A stretch of DNA of 64,000 nucleotides from Nonomuraea spiralis (GCF_014648435.1 NZ_BMRC01000016.1:62001-126000); one strand, 5' to 3'; shown: positions 35,716 through 44,659, numbered from the stretch's first letter. Made by a program: numbers and translations. Notes: generated from the letters alone by a model not told the origin.

Positions 35716-36389
35716 GACGGGCCGACCAGCTTGACCCCGACGCCTCTGACGGTGTGCAGGTAGCGGGGTTCGGCCGCGGTCTCGCCGAGCTTCCTGCGCA
35801 GCCACGACAGGTGCACGTCCACGGTCTTGTCCGCCCCGCCGTACGGGAGCCGCCACACCTCCGTCAGCAGCTCGCGCTTGGTGACCACCTCGCCGGGCCG
35901 CGCCGCGAGGAAGTGCAGCACGTCGAACTCGCGCGGCGTCAGGTCGAGCGACACGCCGTCGAGCGTGGCCGTACGCGCCCGGGGATCGACGCGCAGCCCG
36001 CCCACGGCAAGCGGTTCGGGCGCCGCCTCGCCCGCGCGCCGCAACACGGCCCGCACCCGGGCGTCGAGCTGCGCCGCGCTGTACGGCTTGACCACGTAGT
36101 CGTCGGCCCCCGCGTCCAGGACGGGGACCATCTCGGCGTCGCCGTCGCGGGCGGTCGCCACGATCACCGGCACCCGGCTCACCGCCCGCAACATGCGCAG
36201 CAGCTCGACGCCGTCCAGGTCGGGCAGGCCCAGGTCGAGCACGATCAGATCGGGACGGTCCTGCACGGCCAGCCGCAGACCCTCCAGCGCGGTCGGGGAG
36301 GAGGAGACCGCGTGGCCGAGATCGCGCAGGCCCCGGCTCAACGACGTCCGGATGGTCACGTCGTCCTCGATGAGCAGGATGTCAGCCAT
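35712..36389 (-). CDS. OmpR/PhoB-family response regulator
   Basis: The 225-residue regulator has a receiver domain (MADILLIEDD; phospho-acceptor Asp52 in LIVLDLGLPDLDG; conserved Lys in DDYVVKPY) and a C-terminal winged-helix with LTPREFDVLHFLAARPGEV and VDVHLSWLRRKLG. First gene of the operon with the kinase. No Shine-Dalgarno precedes the ATG; a TACGGT box (minus strand, 36398-36403) is 8 nt away, so it is probably leaderless. The upstream region has three CTTA repeats spaced by 11 bp, the classic spacing for this family. Confidence 0.94.
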   Translation of the reverse strand: MADILLIEDDVTIRTSLSRGLRDLGHAVSSSPTALEGLRLAVQDRPDLIVLDLGLPDLDGVELLRMLRAVSRVPVIVATARDGDAEMVPVLDAGADDYVVKPYSAAQLDARVRAVLRRAGEAAPEPLAVGGLRVDPRARTATLDGVSLDLTPREFDVLHFLAARPGEVVTKRELLTEVWRLPYGGADKTVDVHLSWLRRKLGETAAEPRYLHTVRGVGVKLVGPS

Positions 36390-36426
36390 ATACCCAAACC
36401 GTAACCGGTCCCTGACAGTGCGCCGA

Positions 36427-36464
36427 GCATCCTTAGGATGCCCTTAACCTGCGCTTAGCCGTAC
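36427..36464. promoter_or_regulatory. Candidate response-regulator operator in a divergent promoter
   Basis: CTTA occurs at 36432, 36443 and 36454, exactly 11 bp apart (CTTAGG, CTTAAC, CTTAGC), as expected for OmpR/PhoB-type tandem binding. The first copy is also the centre of a perfect palindrome, GCATCCT-T-AGGATGC (36427-36441). The array lies between the response regulator (start 36389, minus) and the small exported protein (36483, plus), so it could control both. Confidence 0.55.
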
Positions 36465-36482
36465 ATGGGAGAGGGTGGGGGC

Positions 36483-36896
36483 GTGAAACGTCTCGTGCTG
36501 GCCTGGGCCGCCACCGCGGTCGCCGCGACCGGCGCGGCGGTCGCGGTGCTCGGCCTGCTCGGCACCGGCGTCACCGGCACCTCCAGCCGGGTGCTCAGCG
36601 GGCCCGAGGTGCGCGCCGCCCTGGCCACCGCCACCGCGCGCGCCGCCACCCCGCCGCCCCGCACGGCCGCCCGCGCCCAGGACCGGCTCGTGCGCAGTCC
36701 GGGCGGTACGGTGATCGCCTCCTGCTCCGGCGGCGGCCTGGTCACCCTGCGCTCCTGGAGCCCCGCCCAGGGTTACTCGGTGGACGGCGTCGAGGCGGGC
36801 CCGGCGCGCGAGGCGAAGGTCGAGTTCGAGCCGGAGGACGGCCGGGAGGTCGAACTAAAGATTATCTGCACCCCGGAAGGCCCAGCCGCCCGCTGA
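36483..36896 (+). CDS. Small exported protein divergent from the two-component system
   Basis: The 137-residue protein has a single N-terminal hydrophobic stretch (LVLAWAATAVAATGAAVAVLGLLG) and a small outside domain with two cysteines (VIASCSGGGLVTL and IICTPEG), probably disulfide linked. The segment YSVDGVEAGPAREAKVEFEPEDG is Glu-rich. GTG 36483 is preferred since GGGAGAGGG lies just upstream; ATG 36465 would place that ribosome binding site inside the coding region. The divergent arrangement suggests it is a target or partner of the kinase/regulator pair. I do not recognise a named family. Confidence 0.65.
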   Translation: MKRLVLAWAATAVAATGAAVAVLGLLGTGVTGTSSRVLSGPEVRAALATATARAATPPPRTAARAQDRLVRSPGGTVIASCSGGGLVTLRSWSPAQGYSVDGVEAGPAREAKVEFEPEDGREVELKIICTPEGPAAR

Positions 36897-36934
36897 CCAC
36901 CCCGCCGCTAAAGGCGCGCCCGGTTCCAGAGGGG

Positions 36935-38848
36935 TCAGGATTCGGCGGCGAGGGCTGACTTCGTCAGTTCGGCCTGGCGGGTGATCTGGCCCATGACGAT
37001 CGGGTTGACGCCCTTCGCCGCGAACAGCGCGACCATCCGGTCCATGACGGCCTCGGCCCGCGCCAGGTCGCCCTGGCGGGCCTCGGCCCTGGCCAGGCGG
37101 CGCAGGACCAGGTTGAGGGTGATGTTGTCGACGCCGTCCTGGCGGGCGACCCTGGACAGGTGCTCGATGCCCTGCTCGGGGTCGGGCGGCCGGACGTGCA
37201 ACCGTCTGTCCGCGGTCAGCGCCTTGAAGCCGCGTTCGGCGTTCAGGCCCTTGACCAGCCGGGCGTAGACGGCCAGGGGATGGCTGCCGTACCGGTCGAG
37301 CAGCTCGTCGAGGGCCTGGTTGCCGGCGCGCAGGGCCGTCGAGTCCGAGCCGAGCAACGAGAACAGCTTGCCCTGCTCCTCGCCCAGCATCAGCTCGGCC
37401 ACCGCGTGGTCGTCCGCGCCGACCGGGAGGCGTACCCGGACCACGCACGGCGGGGAGACGACGCGGGAGCCGTCGGCGGCGACGTACTGGGCGTGCACCC
37501 GGTACTCGCCGGGCCGCTGGAAGTAGTGGCCGTCGCGGCCGTGCCCGATATACGCGCTGCGGTACATGGCCGGGTTGCCGTCGTCCAGGCGGATCCGGGG
37601 CGAGGTGTCCACGCAGTGGCGCATCATCGGGCGGTACAGGACGGTCCGGCCGCCCGGTTGGGTGATCGAGACCTGGGTGAACTCGGTGTCGGGGTGGAGG
37701 TGGCCGTGCGTGCTGCGCGGCTCGCCCGTGACCGCGAGCTTGAGCTCGACCACGACCGGCTCACCCAGCTCGAACGCCTCCTTGGCGCGCAGCTCCAGCC
37801 GCAGCCCCGAGTGGTCCTCGACCGGCGGCTCGAACGGGACCACCTCGGCGGCCCCGCTGCCGAACGCGTTCGCGCCCATGGCCACGTCGCGGTAGAAGCC
37901 GTGGCGGAGGTGGACCAGCTCCGGATGGGTGAACTGGAACGGGAAGGCCGCCCAGTAGCCGGGCTCGCCGCCCGGACGGTAGTTCTGCACGTAGTTCATC
38001 CACGACAGGTCGCCGAAACCGCCCTGGGGGCCCAGCGGCTGCGGCGGCACGGCCAGATCCTTCTGCCAGGAGTGCAGCAGGTTGAACGCGTGCCCCAGCT
38101 CGTGCATGTACGTACGCAACTGCGCCCGCTGCGCCTCCGGCGTCGTGCCCTTGATCTCCTCGTAGAAGACCGCCGAGCCCTGCCGCTGGTGGGCGTCGTC
38201 GTAGTCGAACATGATGCCCCGATAGCCGCCCACGTGCCTGCTCGCCACCAGCAGCCACACCCGCCAGGCCGGGGCGTCGGCGTACCTGCTGAACTGCTGG
38301 GTCATCGCGTGGTGCAGCTCGGCGTCGTCCCACGCCAGGTCGGCGCCGGCGCCGTCCACGGGGATCACGCCGGGTGGGGCGAGGGTCAGCTCGACGCCGG
38401 CCTCGGCGTAGGCCGCGACGACGCTCAGCGTCCTGGCCGGGGAGCCGGACGGCGCGGGCAGCGAACCCGTCCCGTACGACACGAACGGCACGGCCCCCGC
38501 CACCGAGTCCTGCTCCAGCAGCACGCTGCGGAAGTACGGCGAGGTGAAGGCCAGCGGGAAGACGCGCCCGGCCAGCGCCGCCGTGGCGCCCTGGCCGGTG
38601 ATCGTGACGCTCACGTCCTCCGCCGGGCTGTCGAAGGTGAACGCCCCCCGCCCCTCGACCCGCGTCCCGTCCCCCTCGGCCCGTACGACCGGGGAGCCGA
38701 CGACGAACGAGCCGGCGTAGGAGGTCGTCGAACCGGCCACCGTGAACAGGTCGCCGCTGACCCGGCCGGCCGGACGGGGACCGTCGACGTCCACCCTGAG
38801 CGCGAGCCGCGAATCGCCGTCCTGTCCCTCGTACAACCCGCTGATCAT
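36935..38848 (-). CDS. HExxH-motif putative metallopeptidase, otherwise unknown
   Basis: The 637-residue protein has no signal peptide. The N-terminal 190 residues look beta-rich. The metal motif HELGH is at residues 249-253 in YMHELGHAFNLLHSW, a zincin-like active site, followed by GGFGDLSWMNYVQNY. Further beta-rich domains and a helical C-terminus (LRRLARAEARQGDLARAEAV) complete it. ATG 38848 has GGGAG 5 nt upstream; the frame is open further but without a plausible start. Peptidase activity is inferred from the motif alone. It lies downstream of DUF2277 and an IclR regulator on the same strand. Confidence 0.72.
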   Translation of the reverse strand: MISGLYEGQDGDSRLALRVDVDGPRPAGRVSGDLFTVAGSTTSYAGSFVVGSPVVRAEGDGTRVEGRGAFTFDSPAEDVSVTITGQGATAALAGRVFPLAFTSPYFRSVLLEQDSVAGAVPFVSYGTGSLPAPSGSPARTLSVVAAYAEAGVELTLAPPGVIPVDGAGADLAWDDAELHHAMTQQFSRYADAPAWRVWLLVASRHVGGYRGIMFDYDDAHQRQGSAVFYEEIKGTTPEAQRAQLRTYMHELGHAFNLLHSWQKDLAVPPQPLGPQGGFGDLSWMNYVQNYRPGGEPGYWAAFPFQFTHPELVHLRHGFYRDVAMGANAFGSGAAEVVPFEPPVEDHSGLRLELRAKEAFELGEPVVVELKLAVTGEPRSTHGHLHPDTEFTQVSITQPGGRTVLYRPMMRHCVDTSPRIRLDDGNPAMYRSAYIGHGRDGHYFQRPGEYRVHAQYVAADGSRVVSPPCVVRVRLPVGADDHAVAELMLGEEQGKLFSLLGSDSTALRAGNQALDELLDRYGSHPLAVYARLVKGLNAERGFKALTADRRLHVRPPDPEQGIEHLSRVARQDGVDNITLNLVLRRLARAEARQGDLARAEAVMDRMVALFAAKGVNPIVMGQITRQAELTKSALAAES

Positions 38849-38910
38849 GGCAGCTCCCCGGGGGATGGCTGGGTCATATGCCAGGACACTTCTCCGGCGG
38901 CGCGGGCGTG

Positions 38911-39123
38911 TCAACGACCTCCGCGAACTTCCAGCGCCCCCAGCAGCTCCTCGGACGCCTTGGTGATCGCCTCCACGGCCCGGTCGAACGCCTCGGCGTT
39001 GTGCGCGGCGGGGGCGCGGAAGCCGGAGATCTTCCTGACGTACTGGAGCGCGGCGGCCCGCACGTCCTCCTCGGTCACGCTGTCGGCGTACGGCGGCCTC
39101 AGGGTCTTGATGCTTCTGCACAT
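38911..39123 (-). CDS. DUF2277 family small protein
   Basis: The 70-residue protein begins MCRSIKTLRPPYADSVTEED and continues AALQYVRKISGFRAP, which matches the conserved DUF2277 pattern. These small proteins are widespread in actinobacteria and have no established function. It follows the IclR gene by 4 bp and so is likely co-transcribed with it. Confidence 0.9.
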   Translation of the reverse strand: MCRSIKTLRPPYADSVTEEDVRAAALQYVRKISGFRAPAAHNAEAFDRAVEAITKASEELLGALEVRGGR

Positions 39124-39127
39124 GGTT

Positions 39128-39868
39128 TCAACGGTAATAGCCGATGCGCTGGCTTATCTCCTTCGCGCCCTCGACGAGCAGCGCGCCGACCTCGGGCAGC
39201 CGCTCGGGCGTGAGCCGGTAGGACGGCCCCGACGCGCTGACGGCGGCCACCACCGAGCCGTCGGCCCCCCTGACCGGGGCCGCCACGGCGTTCAGGCCCA
39301 CCTCAAGCTCCTCCACCGTGGCCGCCCAGCCGCGCTCCCTGATCTCCTCCAGGCCCAGTTCGGCGGGGGAGGTGAGGGTGCGGGGCGTGTAGCGCTCCAG
39401 CTCGCCGGCCAGGCGGAGGGCGCCGAAGGCGAGCAGCACCTTGCCGCTGGAGGTGGCGTGCGAGGGGGTGCGCTGGCCGACCCAGTTGTGGCCGCTGATC
39501 GCCGCCGGGCCGCGTACCTGGCTGATGTTGACCGCGTCGCCGTCCTGGGGGACGGCGATGTTGACGGTCTCGCCGACCGTCTCGGCCAGGCGCAGGCACA
39601 CCTCGCGGCTCTCCCGCGACAGGTCGAGCTGGGCCGTGGCCGCGCCCGCCAGCCGTACGACGCCGAACCCCAGCCGGTAGCGCCCCCGGTCGCCGCTCTG
39701 CTCCACGAGCCCGCCCTGCTCCAGGGCGGCCAGCAGCCGGAACGCGGTGGACTTGTGCACGTCGAGCTCGACCGCGAGGTCCGTCACCCGGGTGGAGCCC
39801 TCGCGGGCCAGGATCTCCAGGATCGCGATGGCCCGGTCGACGGACTGAACCGTCGTGCTGTTGCTCAT
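39128..39868 (-). CDS. IclR-family transcriptional regulator (first of two)
   Basis: The 246-residue regulator has an N-terminal winged helix (SVDRAIAILEILAREGSTRVTDLAVELDVHK with recognition helix STAFRLLAALEQGG) and a C-terminal IclR effector domain (ATSSGKVLLAFG, ERGWAATVEELEVGLNAVAAPV). No Shine-Dalgarno is visible; a TATCGT box 8 nt before the ATG suggests leaderless transcription. An inverted repeat GCAAC-N10-GTTGC covers that box, fitting autorepression. Targets may include the adjacent glycolate/malate synthase genes or the upstream methylglycine operon. Confidence 0.92.
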   Translation of the reverse strand: MSNSTTVQSVDRAIAILEILAREGSTRVTDLAVELDVHKSTAFRLLAALEQGGLVEQSGDRGRYRLGFGVVRLAGAATAQLDLSRESREVCLRLAETVGETVNIAVPQDGDAVNISQVRGPAAISGHNWVGQRTPSHATSSGKVLLAFGALRLAGELERYTPRTLTSPAELGLEEIRERGWAATVEELEVGLNAVAAPVRGADGSVVAAVSASGPSYRLTPERLPEVGALLVEGAKEISQRIGYYR

Positions 39869-39871
39869 AGC

Positions 39872-39891
39872 GCAACACGATAACCGGTTGC
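39872..39891 (-). promoter_or_regulatory. Candidate operator over the first iclR promoter
   Basis: GCAAC (39872-39876) and GTTGC (39887-39891) form an inverted repeat with a 10-bp spacer, 3 bp upstream of the iclR start. It overlaps the -10-like TATCGT. The position fits autoregulation. Confidence 0.4.
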
Positions 39892-39925
39892 CCCGCTCCG
39901 CACCCGGGCCGCCGCCTCAGCCGCC

Positions 39926-40669
39926 TCAGCCGCCCGGGGCGAGTTCGCGGCCGAAGTCGTGGGCGATCCTCCGCATGCCCTCGGCCAGCTCGTCGCGGTC
40001 CAGGGCGTCGATGCGCTCGGCCGGCCCCGACACCGACATCGCGGCCACCACCCGCTCGCCGTCCCGTACGGGCACCGCCAGGCAGTGCACGCCCAGCTCC
40101 TCCTCGCCCAGGTCCATGGCGTAACCGCGTTCCTCGACCCGGTCGAGCTCGGCCAGCATGCCGGCGATGTCGGTGATCGTGTTCGGGGTGCGCCGCGGCA
40201 TGCCCGTACGCTCGAACACCGCCACCGACTCCGCGGCCGGCCGTCCCGCCAGCAGCGCCTTGCCCACGGCCGTGCTGTGCGGCAACACCCGCCGGCCGAC
40301 CTCGGCGAACATGCGCAGCCTGCGCGGCGAGGGCACCTGCGCCACGTAGACGACGAAGTCGCCTTCGAGCACGGCCAGGTTGGCGGTCTCGCCCGACAAC
40401 TCCACCATCCGCGTCAGGTACGGCTGCGCCCACACGCCCACCATGCTCTCCGCGATGCCGCCAAGCCGGACCAGCCCGCCGCCCAGCGCGTACCGGCGGT
40501 CGGACTCCTGACGTACGTAACCGCGGGCGAGCAGCGTCTGCAGCAGCCGGTGGATGGTCCCGTACGGCAGGCCCGTGCTGGCCGCGATCTCCGACAGCCC
40601 GGCCTCGCCGCCGTGCTCGGCCAGCGCCTCCAGCACGTCGAGCGCCCGCTCGACCGACTGGACGCTCAC
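39926..40669 (-). CDS. IclR-family transcriptional regulator of the glycolate oxidase operon
   Basis: The 247-residue IclR regulator has the DNA-binding part SVERALDVLEALAEHGGEAGLSEIA plus TGLPYGTIHRLLQTLLARGY, then an effector domain with PHSTAVGKALLAG and VEERGYAMDLGEEELGVHCLAVPV. The GTG start overlaps the glcF stop (GTGA), so it is the last gene of the glcDEF operon and translationally coupled. It probably senses glyoxylate or a related C2/C3 acid, as several IclR proteins do; this is inference. Confidence 0.92.
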   Translation of the reverse strand: MSVQSVERALDVLEALAEHGGEAGLSEIAASTGLPYGTIHRLLQTLLARGYVRQESDRRYALGGGLVRLGGIAESMVGVWAQPYLTRMVELSGETANLAVLEGDFVVYVAQVPSPRRLRMFAEVGRRVLPHSTAVGKALLAGRPAAESVAVFERTGMPRRTPNTITDIAGMLAELDRVEERGYAMDLGEEELGVHCLAVPVRDGERVVAAMSVSGPAERIDALDRDELAEGMRRIAHDFGRELAPGG

Positions 40670-41868
40670 AGGGACACCCCGCGCAGCGAGGCGTCCAGCA
40701 CCTCGGCGGTGTGGGCCACCCTGATCTCCTTCCCGGCCCGCCGCATCGCGGAGGCGATCTGCATCGTGCAGCCCGGATTGGCCGAGACCAGCAGCTCGGC
40801 CCCGGTCGAGCCGACCGCCCCGGCCTTCCGGTCGCCGAGGTCGCGGGCCGCCTCCGGCTGAAGGATGTTGTACGTCCCCGCCGACCCGCAGCAAATCGCC
40901 GACTCCGGGATCTCCCGCAGCTCCAGCTCCGGGATGCCGCGCAGCAGCTCGCGCGGCTGGGCCCGGACGCCCTGGGCGTGGGCCAGGTGACAGGCGTCGT
41001 GGTAGGCGACGGTGAGCGGCAGCGGATGCCGCCTGGCCACCGGGCCCAGCTCGGCCAGGAACTCCGACAGGTCCATCACCTTGAACCCGGGATCGGCGCC
41101 GAGCAGCTCGGCGTACTCCTTCATCGTGGAGCCGCAGCCGGCCGCGTTCACCACGACCGTCTCGACCCCGGCCCTACGGAACGCCCTGACCGTCCGGCGG
41201 GCCAGCCGCCGGGCCTGCTCCGCGCGCCCGGCGTGCACGCTGAGCGCCCCGCAGCAGCCCTGCCCCGCCGGGACGAGCACGTCGCAGCCCTCCAGCGCCA
41301 GCACCCGCGCGGTGGCCGCGTTCACCTGCGGGAAGAACTCCCCCTGCACGCACCCGGTCAGCATCCCCACCACGGCCCTGCGCCCGCCCCTGGCCCTGAC
41401 CAGGCGCGGCAGGCGCTGCCGGTGCTCCACGGGCGGCGCGAGCGCGGCCATGGCCCCGAGGCTCGGATGGACCCGCGCCAGGAACGGCGCCATCCGCCCG
41501 GCCAGCCACATCGTGGGCCGCAGCAGCCGCAGCCGGCGCGGGTAGGGGAACAGGCTGAACACGATCTCCCGCACGGCCCGCTCCCGGGGCTCGCGCACAT
41601 GCGTACGCTCCACCTCGACCCGGGTCAGCTCGATCAGCCGGTCGTAGCGCACGCCCGACGGGCAGGCCGTGACGCACGCCATGCAGCCCAGGCAGGCGTC
41701 GAAGTGCCCGGCCATCTCCGGCGTCACCGGAGTGCCCTCGACGTGCTGCTGCATCAGGTGGATACGCCCGCGCGGCGAGTCCATCTCCTCGCCCCACAAC
41801 GCGTACGTCGGGCAGGTCGGCAGGCAGAACCCGCAGTGCACGCAGTCGCCGATCAGCTCCGGGTCCAT
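40666..41868 (-). CDS. glcF: Glycolate oxidase iron-sulfur subunit GlcF
   Basis: The 400-residue subunit has two [4Fe-4S] motifs (CVHCGFCLPTCP and CLGCMACVTACP), then two CCG-type domains with QGCCGALSVHAG, NAAGCGSTMKEY, YHDACHLAHAQG and ICCGSAGTYNILQ. It carries electrons from the flavin subunits of glycolate oxidase to the respiratory chain. It begins 2 bp after glcE. Subunit length matches GlcF (about 400). Confidence 0.93.
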   Translation of the reverse strand: MDPELIGDCVHCGFCLPTCPTYALWGEEMDSPRGRIHLMQQHVEGTPVTPEMAGHFDACLGCMACVTACPSGVRYDRLIELTRVEVERTHVREPRERAVREIVFSLFPYPRRLRLLRPTMWLAGRMAPFLARVHPSLGAMAALAPPVEHRQRLPRLVRARGGRRAVVGMLTGCVQGEFFPQVNAATARVLALEGCDVLVPAGQGCCGALSVHAGRAEQARRLARRTVRAFRRAGVETVVVNAAGCGSTMKEYAELLGADPGFKVMDLSEFLAELGPVARRHPLPLTVAYHDACHLAHAQGVRAQPRELLRGIPELELREIPESAICCGSAGTYNILQPEAARDLGDRKAGAVGSTGAELLVSANPGCTMQIASAMRRAGKEIRVAHTAEVLDASLRGVSL

Positions 41869-41870
41869 GG

Positions 41871-43076
41871 TCAGACGCCTCCCGTCAGCCGTCCGGGCGA
41901 CATCCTGCGCCCCGGATCGAACCGTTCCTTGACCCGCCGCATCAACGGCAGCGAGCTCACCCGTCCCCACCTGTCGACCCCCGCGTACGGGGTGGCCAGC
42001 ACGTTCACCCGGCCGCCCGCCGCCTCGACCCGCTCCCGAAGCCCGGTCACCAGGGCCGGCAGGGCGGCCTCGCCGACGGGCTCCCACGGCTCCAGCGACA
42101 CCCGCCCGGCGACCGCCGAGCCGCGCAGCGACAGGCCGCACCCGGCCGCCGCCGCCAGCACCGCGCCGCAGGCCGCGGGTGGGAAACGTACCTCGACCAG
42201 CAGCTCGTTCGCCGGGACCAGGCCCCACCAGGGCGGCGGTACGGAGGTCACCGTACCGGCGCCGGCCAGGTCGCGCAGCGCTTCGGCCCGCTTCCCGGCC
42301 GCCGTGCCCTCCACCAGCGCGGCCAGCGTCACCGGACCGCCCGGCTCCGGACGGTCCACCTCGACCGCGCTCGGCTCGGCCTGCGAGGCCGCCAGCGCCG
42401 CGGCGATCCCCGGCACGTCGTCCGCGGGCACCTCGGCGACCACCCAGCATCGCTCGCCGGGCAGCGGATGCAGCCGGAACGTGGCCTCCGCGATCACCCC
42501 GAGGGTGCCGTACGAGCCGGTGAAGAGCTTGCCGAGGTCGTAGCCCGCGACGTTCTTGACCACCTTGCCGCCCGACCGGGCGATCGTGCCGTCGGCCAGC
42601 ACCACCGTGATACCGATGAGCAGGTCGCGGGCGGTGCCGTAACGGAAGGCGCGGGGACCGGGCAGCGCGGCGGCGAGCGTGCCCCCGACGGTCGCGCCCT
42701 CGGCGAACGGCACGTCGAGCGCCAGCTCCTGCCCCTCGGCCGCGAGCACCCCGGCCAGCGCCTCCATGGTCACCCCGGCCTGGACGCGCACCACGAGGTC
42801 GCCCGCCGCGTGCTCCAGGACCTCGTTCATGCAGCACAGGTCGAGCAGCACGTCGCACCGCTCCGGCGGCGGCCCCCAGTGGAGCTTCGTGCCGCCGCCC
42901 ACGGGCACCGCCGCCAGGTCGTGCGCGGCGCAGGCGCGCAGCACGGCGGCGATCTCCTCGACCGTCTCCGGCAGCGCCACCCACCGGGCCGGCACGCCGC
43001 CCACCACGTCGCCGGGACCGGCCTCCCTGACCGTCACGCCGGTGCCCGAGAGCGGGCCCGAGCACTGATCCGTCAT
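41871..43076 (-). CDS. glcE: Glycolate oxidase FAD-binding subunit GlcE
   Basis: The 401-residue FAD-linked oxidase of the PCMH type has PVGGGTKLHWG, LVVRVQAGVTMEALAGVL and GGTLAAALPGPRAFRYGTARDLLIGITVVLADG (read in parts), with a C-terminal cap region. It is a partner of GlcD in glycolate dehydrogenation. ATG overlaps the glcD stop by one base (TGATG). Confidence 0.9.
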   Translation of the reverse strand: MTDQCSGPLSGTGVTVREAGPGDVVGGVPARWVALPETVEEIAAVLRACAAHDLAAVPVGGGTKLHWGPPPERCDVLLDLCCMNEVLEHAAGDLVVRVQAGVTMEALAGVLAAEGQELALDVPFAEGATVGGTLAAALPGPRAFRYGTARDLLIGITVVLADGTIARSGGKVVKNVAGYDLGKLFTGSYGTLGVIAEATFRLHPLPGERCWVVAEVPADDVPGIAAALAASQAEPSAVEVDRPEPGGPVTLAALVEGTAAGKRAEALRDLAGAGTVTSVPPPWWGLVPANELLVEVRFPPAACGAVLAAAAGCGLSLRGSAVAGRVSLEPWEPVGEAALPALVTGLRERVEAAGGRVNVLATPYAGVDRWGRVSSLPLMRRVKERFDPGRRMSPGRLTGGV

Positions 43077-44515
43077 CAGAACTGCTCCGCCCTGCCCGAC
43101 TCGACCAGCGGATGCACACCCTTGCGCACACCCGGCACCTCGCCGCACAACCGCGGCGTGGGGAACACCTTGCCCGGGTTCGACAGGCCGCCCGGATCGA
43201 ACGCGCACCGGACGAGCTGCATCGTGTCCAGGTCGGCCGCGGTGAACATCTTCGGCATGTACCGGGACTTGTCCACCCCGACGCCGTGCTCGCCGGTGAT
43301 CGAGCCGCCGTGCTCGATGCACAGGTCGAGGATCGCGCCCGAGACCGCCTCGGCCCGCTCGCCCGCGCCCGGCTCGGCGTCGTCGAACAACACCAGCGGG
43401 TGCAGGTTGCCGTCGCCGGCGTGGAAGACGTTGGCCACGCGGATGTCGTGCTCGCGCGAGAGCCGGTCGATGGCCGCGAGCACGCCGGGCAACGAGGTGC
43501 GCGGCACCACGCCGTCCTGGACGATGTACGCCGGGCTGATCCGCCCGACGGCCGCGAAGGCCGACTTGCGCCCCTTCCAGATCGCCGCGCGCTCGTCCGG
43601 ACCGGCCGCCACGCGCAGCTCGAACGCCCCCGAGCAGATCTCCGTCAGCCGGGCGAACTCCCGCTCGACCGCCTCGCGCGGCCCGTCCAGCTCCACGATC
43701 AGCACCGCGCCCGCGCCGCGCGGGTAGGAGCAGGCGACGGCCGCCTCGGCCGCCTCGATGGCCAGCGCGTCCATCATCTCGATCGCGGCCGGCACGATGC
43801 CCGCCCCGATGATCGCCGACACCGCCCGTCCGCCCTGCTCGATGTCCTCGAACGCGGCCAGCACCGTGGTCACCGCCTCCGGCGCCCGGCTCAGCCGTAC
43901 GGTGATCTTGGTGGCGATGCCCAGCGTGCCCTCCGAGCCGATGAACGCGCCGAGCAGGTCGTAGCCCGGGTCCATACGGTCGAGGACGACCAGGTCGCCG
44001 TCCGGCGTGACGATCTCGCACGCCTCGACGTGGTTGACGGTGAAGCCGTACTTGAGGCAGTGGGCGCCGCCGGAGTTCTCGGCGACGTTGCCGCCGATGG
44101 AGCAGACCTGCTGGCTGGAGGGGTCGGGGGCGTAGTAGTAGCCCTGGTCGCGCACCGCCTCGGTGATCGCCAGATTCGTCACGCCCGGCTCGACCACGGC
44201 CCTGCGGTCGGGCAGGTCGATCTCCAGGATCCGGCGCATCTTCGAGGTCACGATGAGCACGCCGTCCTCGCGGGGGAGCGCGCCGCCCGACAGGCCCGTG
44301 CCCGAACCCCTGGCCACGAACGGCACCCCGAACTCGTTGCACAGCCGTACCACTCCGGCGACCTGCTCGGCCGTCTCGGGCAGCACGACGACGCCCGGCG
44401 TCGCCCGGTGGTTGGTCAGGCCGTCGCAGTCGTAGGTGCGCAGGCGTACCGGGTCGGTGATCACCGAGTCGGGAGGCAGCAGCGGACGCAGCGCCGCCGT
44501 CAGCGTGTCGAGCAC
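43076..44515 (-). CDS. glcD: Glycolate oxidase catalytic FAD subunit GlcD
   Basis: The 479-residue VAO/PCMH flavoprotein has VARGSGTGLSGGA, PDPSSQQVCSIGGNVAENSGG, GSEGTLGIATKI and the C-terminal HAGDGNLHP and GSITGEHGVG metal/FAD region. It oxidises glycolate (or D-lactate-type 2-hydroxy acids) to glyoxylate. GTG start has AAGGAG 4-5 nt upstream. First gene of glcD-E-F-iclR, 195 bp downstream of malate synthase on the same strand, so the glyoxylate product can go straight to malate. Confidence 0.93.
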   Translation of the reverse strand: MLDTLTAALRPLLPPDSVITDPVRLRTYDCDGLTNHRATPGVVVLPETAEQVAGVVRLCNEFGVPFVARGSGTGLSGGALPREDGVLIVTSKMRRILEIDLPDRRAVVEPGVTNLAITEAVRDQGYYYAPDPSSQQVCSIGGNVAENSGGAHCLKYGFTVNHVEACEIVTPDGDLVVLDRMDPGYDLLGAFIGSEGTLGIATKITVRLSRAPEAVTTVLAAFEDIEQGGRAVSAIIGAGIVPAAIEMMDALAIEAAEAAVACSYPRGAGAVLIVELDGPREAVEREFARLTEICSGAFELRVAAGPDERAAIWKGRKSAFAAVGRISPAYIVQDGVVPRTSLPGVLAAIDRLSREHDIRVANVFHAGDGNLHPLVLFDDAEPGAGERAEAVSGAILDLCIEHGGSITGEHGVGVDKSRYMPKMFTAADLDTMQLVRCAFDPGGLSNPGKVFPTPRLCGEVPGVRKGVHPLVESGRAEQF

Positions 44516-44566
44516 CGGTCTCCTTCCAGGTCTCTCACCTCATAGTGTGCGTTCGTATGGCCCGAT

Positions 44567-44637
44567 CTGGCCACTTTTCGGAGGCGACCTGGCCGGTTTT
44601 CGGAGGTGCGGATATGTCCAGTGGGCGGCATGTCCGG
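44567..44637. repeat. Direct repeats upstream of glcD, possible IS-end remnant
   Basis: Two 18-bp direct repeats, CTGGCCACTTTTCGGAGG (44567-44584) and CTGGCCGGTTTTCGGAGG (44589-44606), are 22 bp apart with 16 of 18 matches. After them come related blocks GCGGATATGTCC (44608-44619) and GCGGCATGTCCGG (44625-44637), which echo the arm of the following hairpin. Multiple short repeats of CTGGCC-TTTTC type resemble IS21-family ends as I recall them, but no transposase is present. They could equally be regulator sites. Confidence 0.45.
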
Positions 44638-44659
44638 TGGTGCTGGTCATATTCGGCAG

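Noticed and set aside
37160..39883. A 907-codon plus-strand frame across the HExxH gene, DUF2277 and iclR
   Set aside because: It spans three recognisable minus-strand genes and has no domain of its own.
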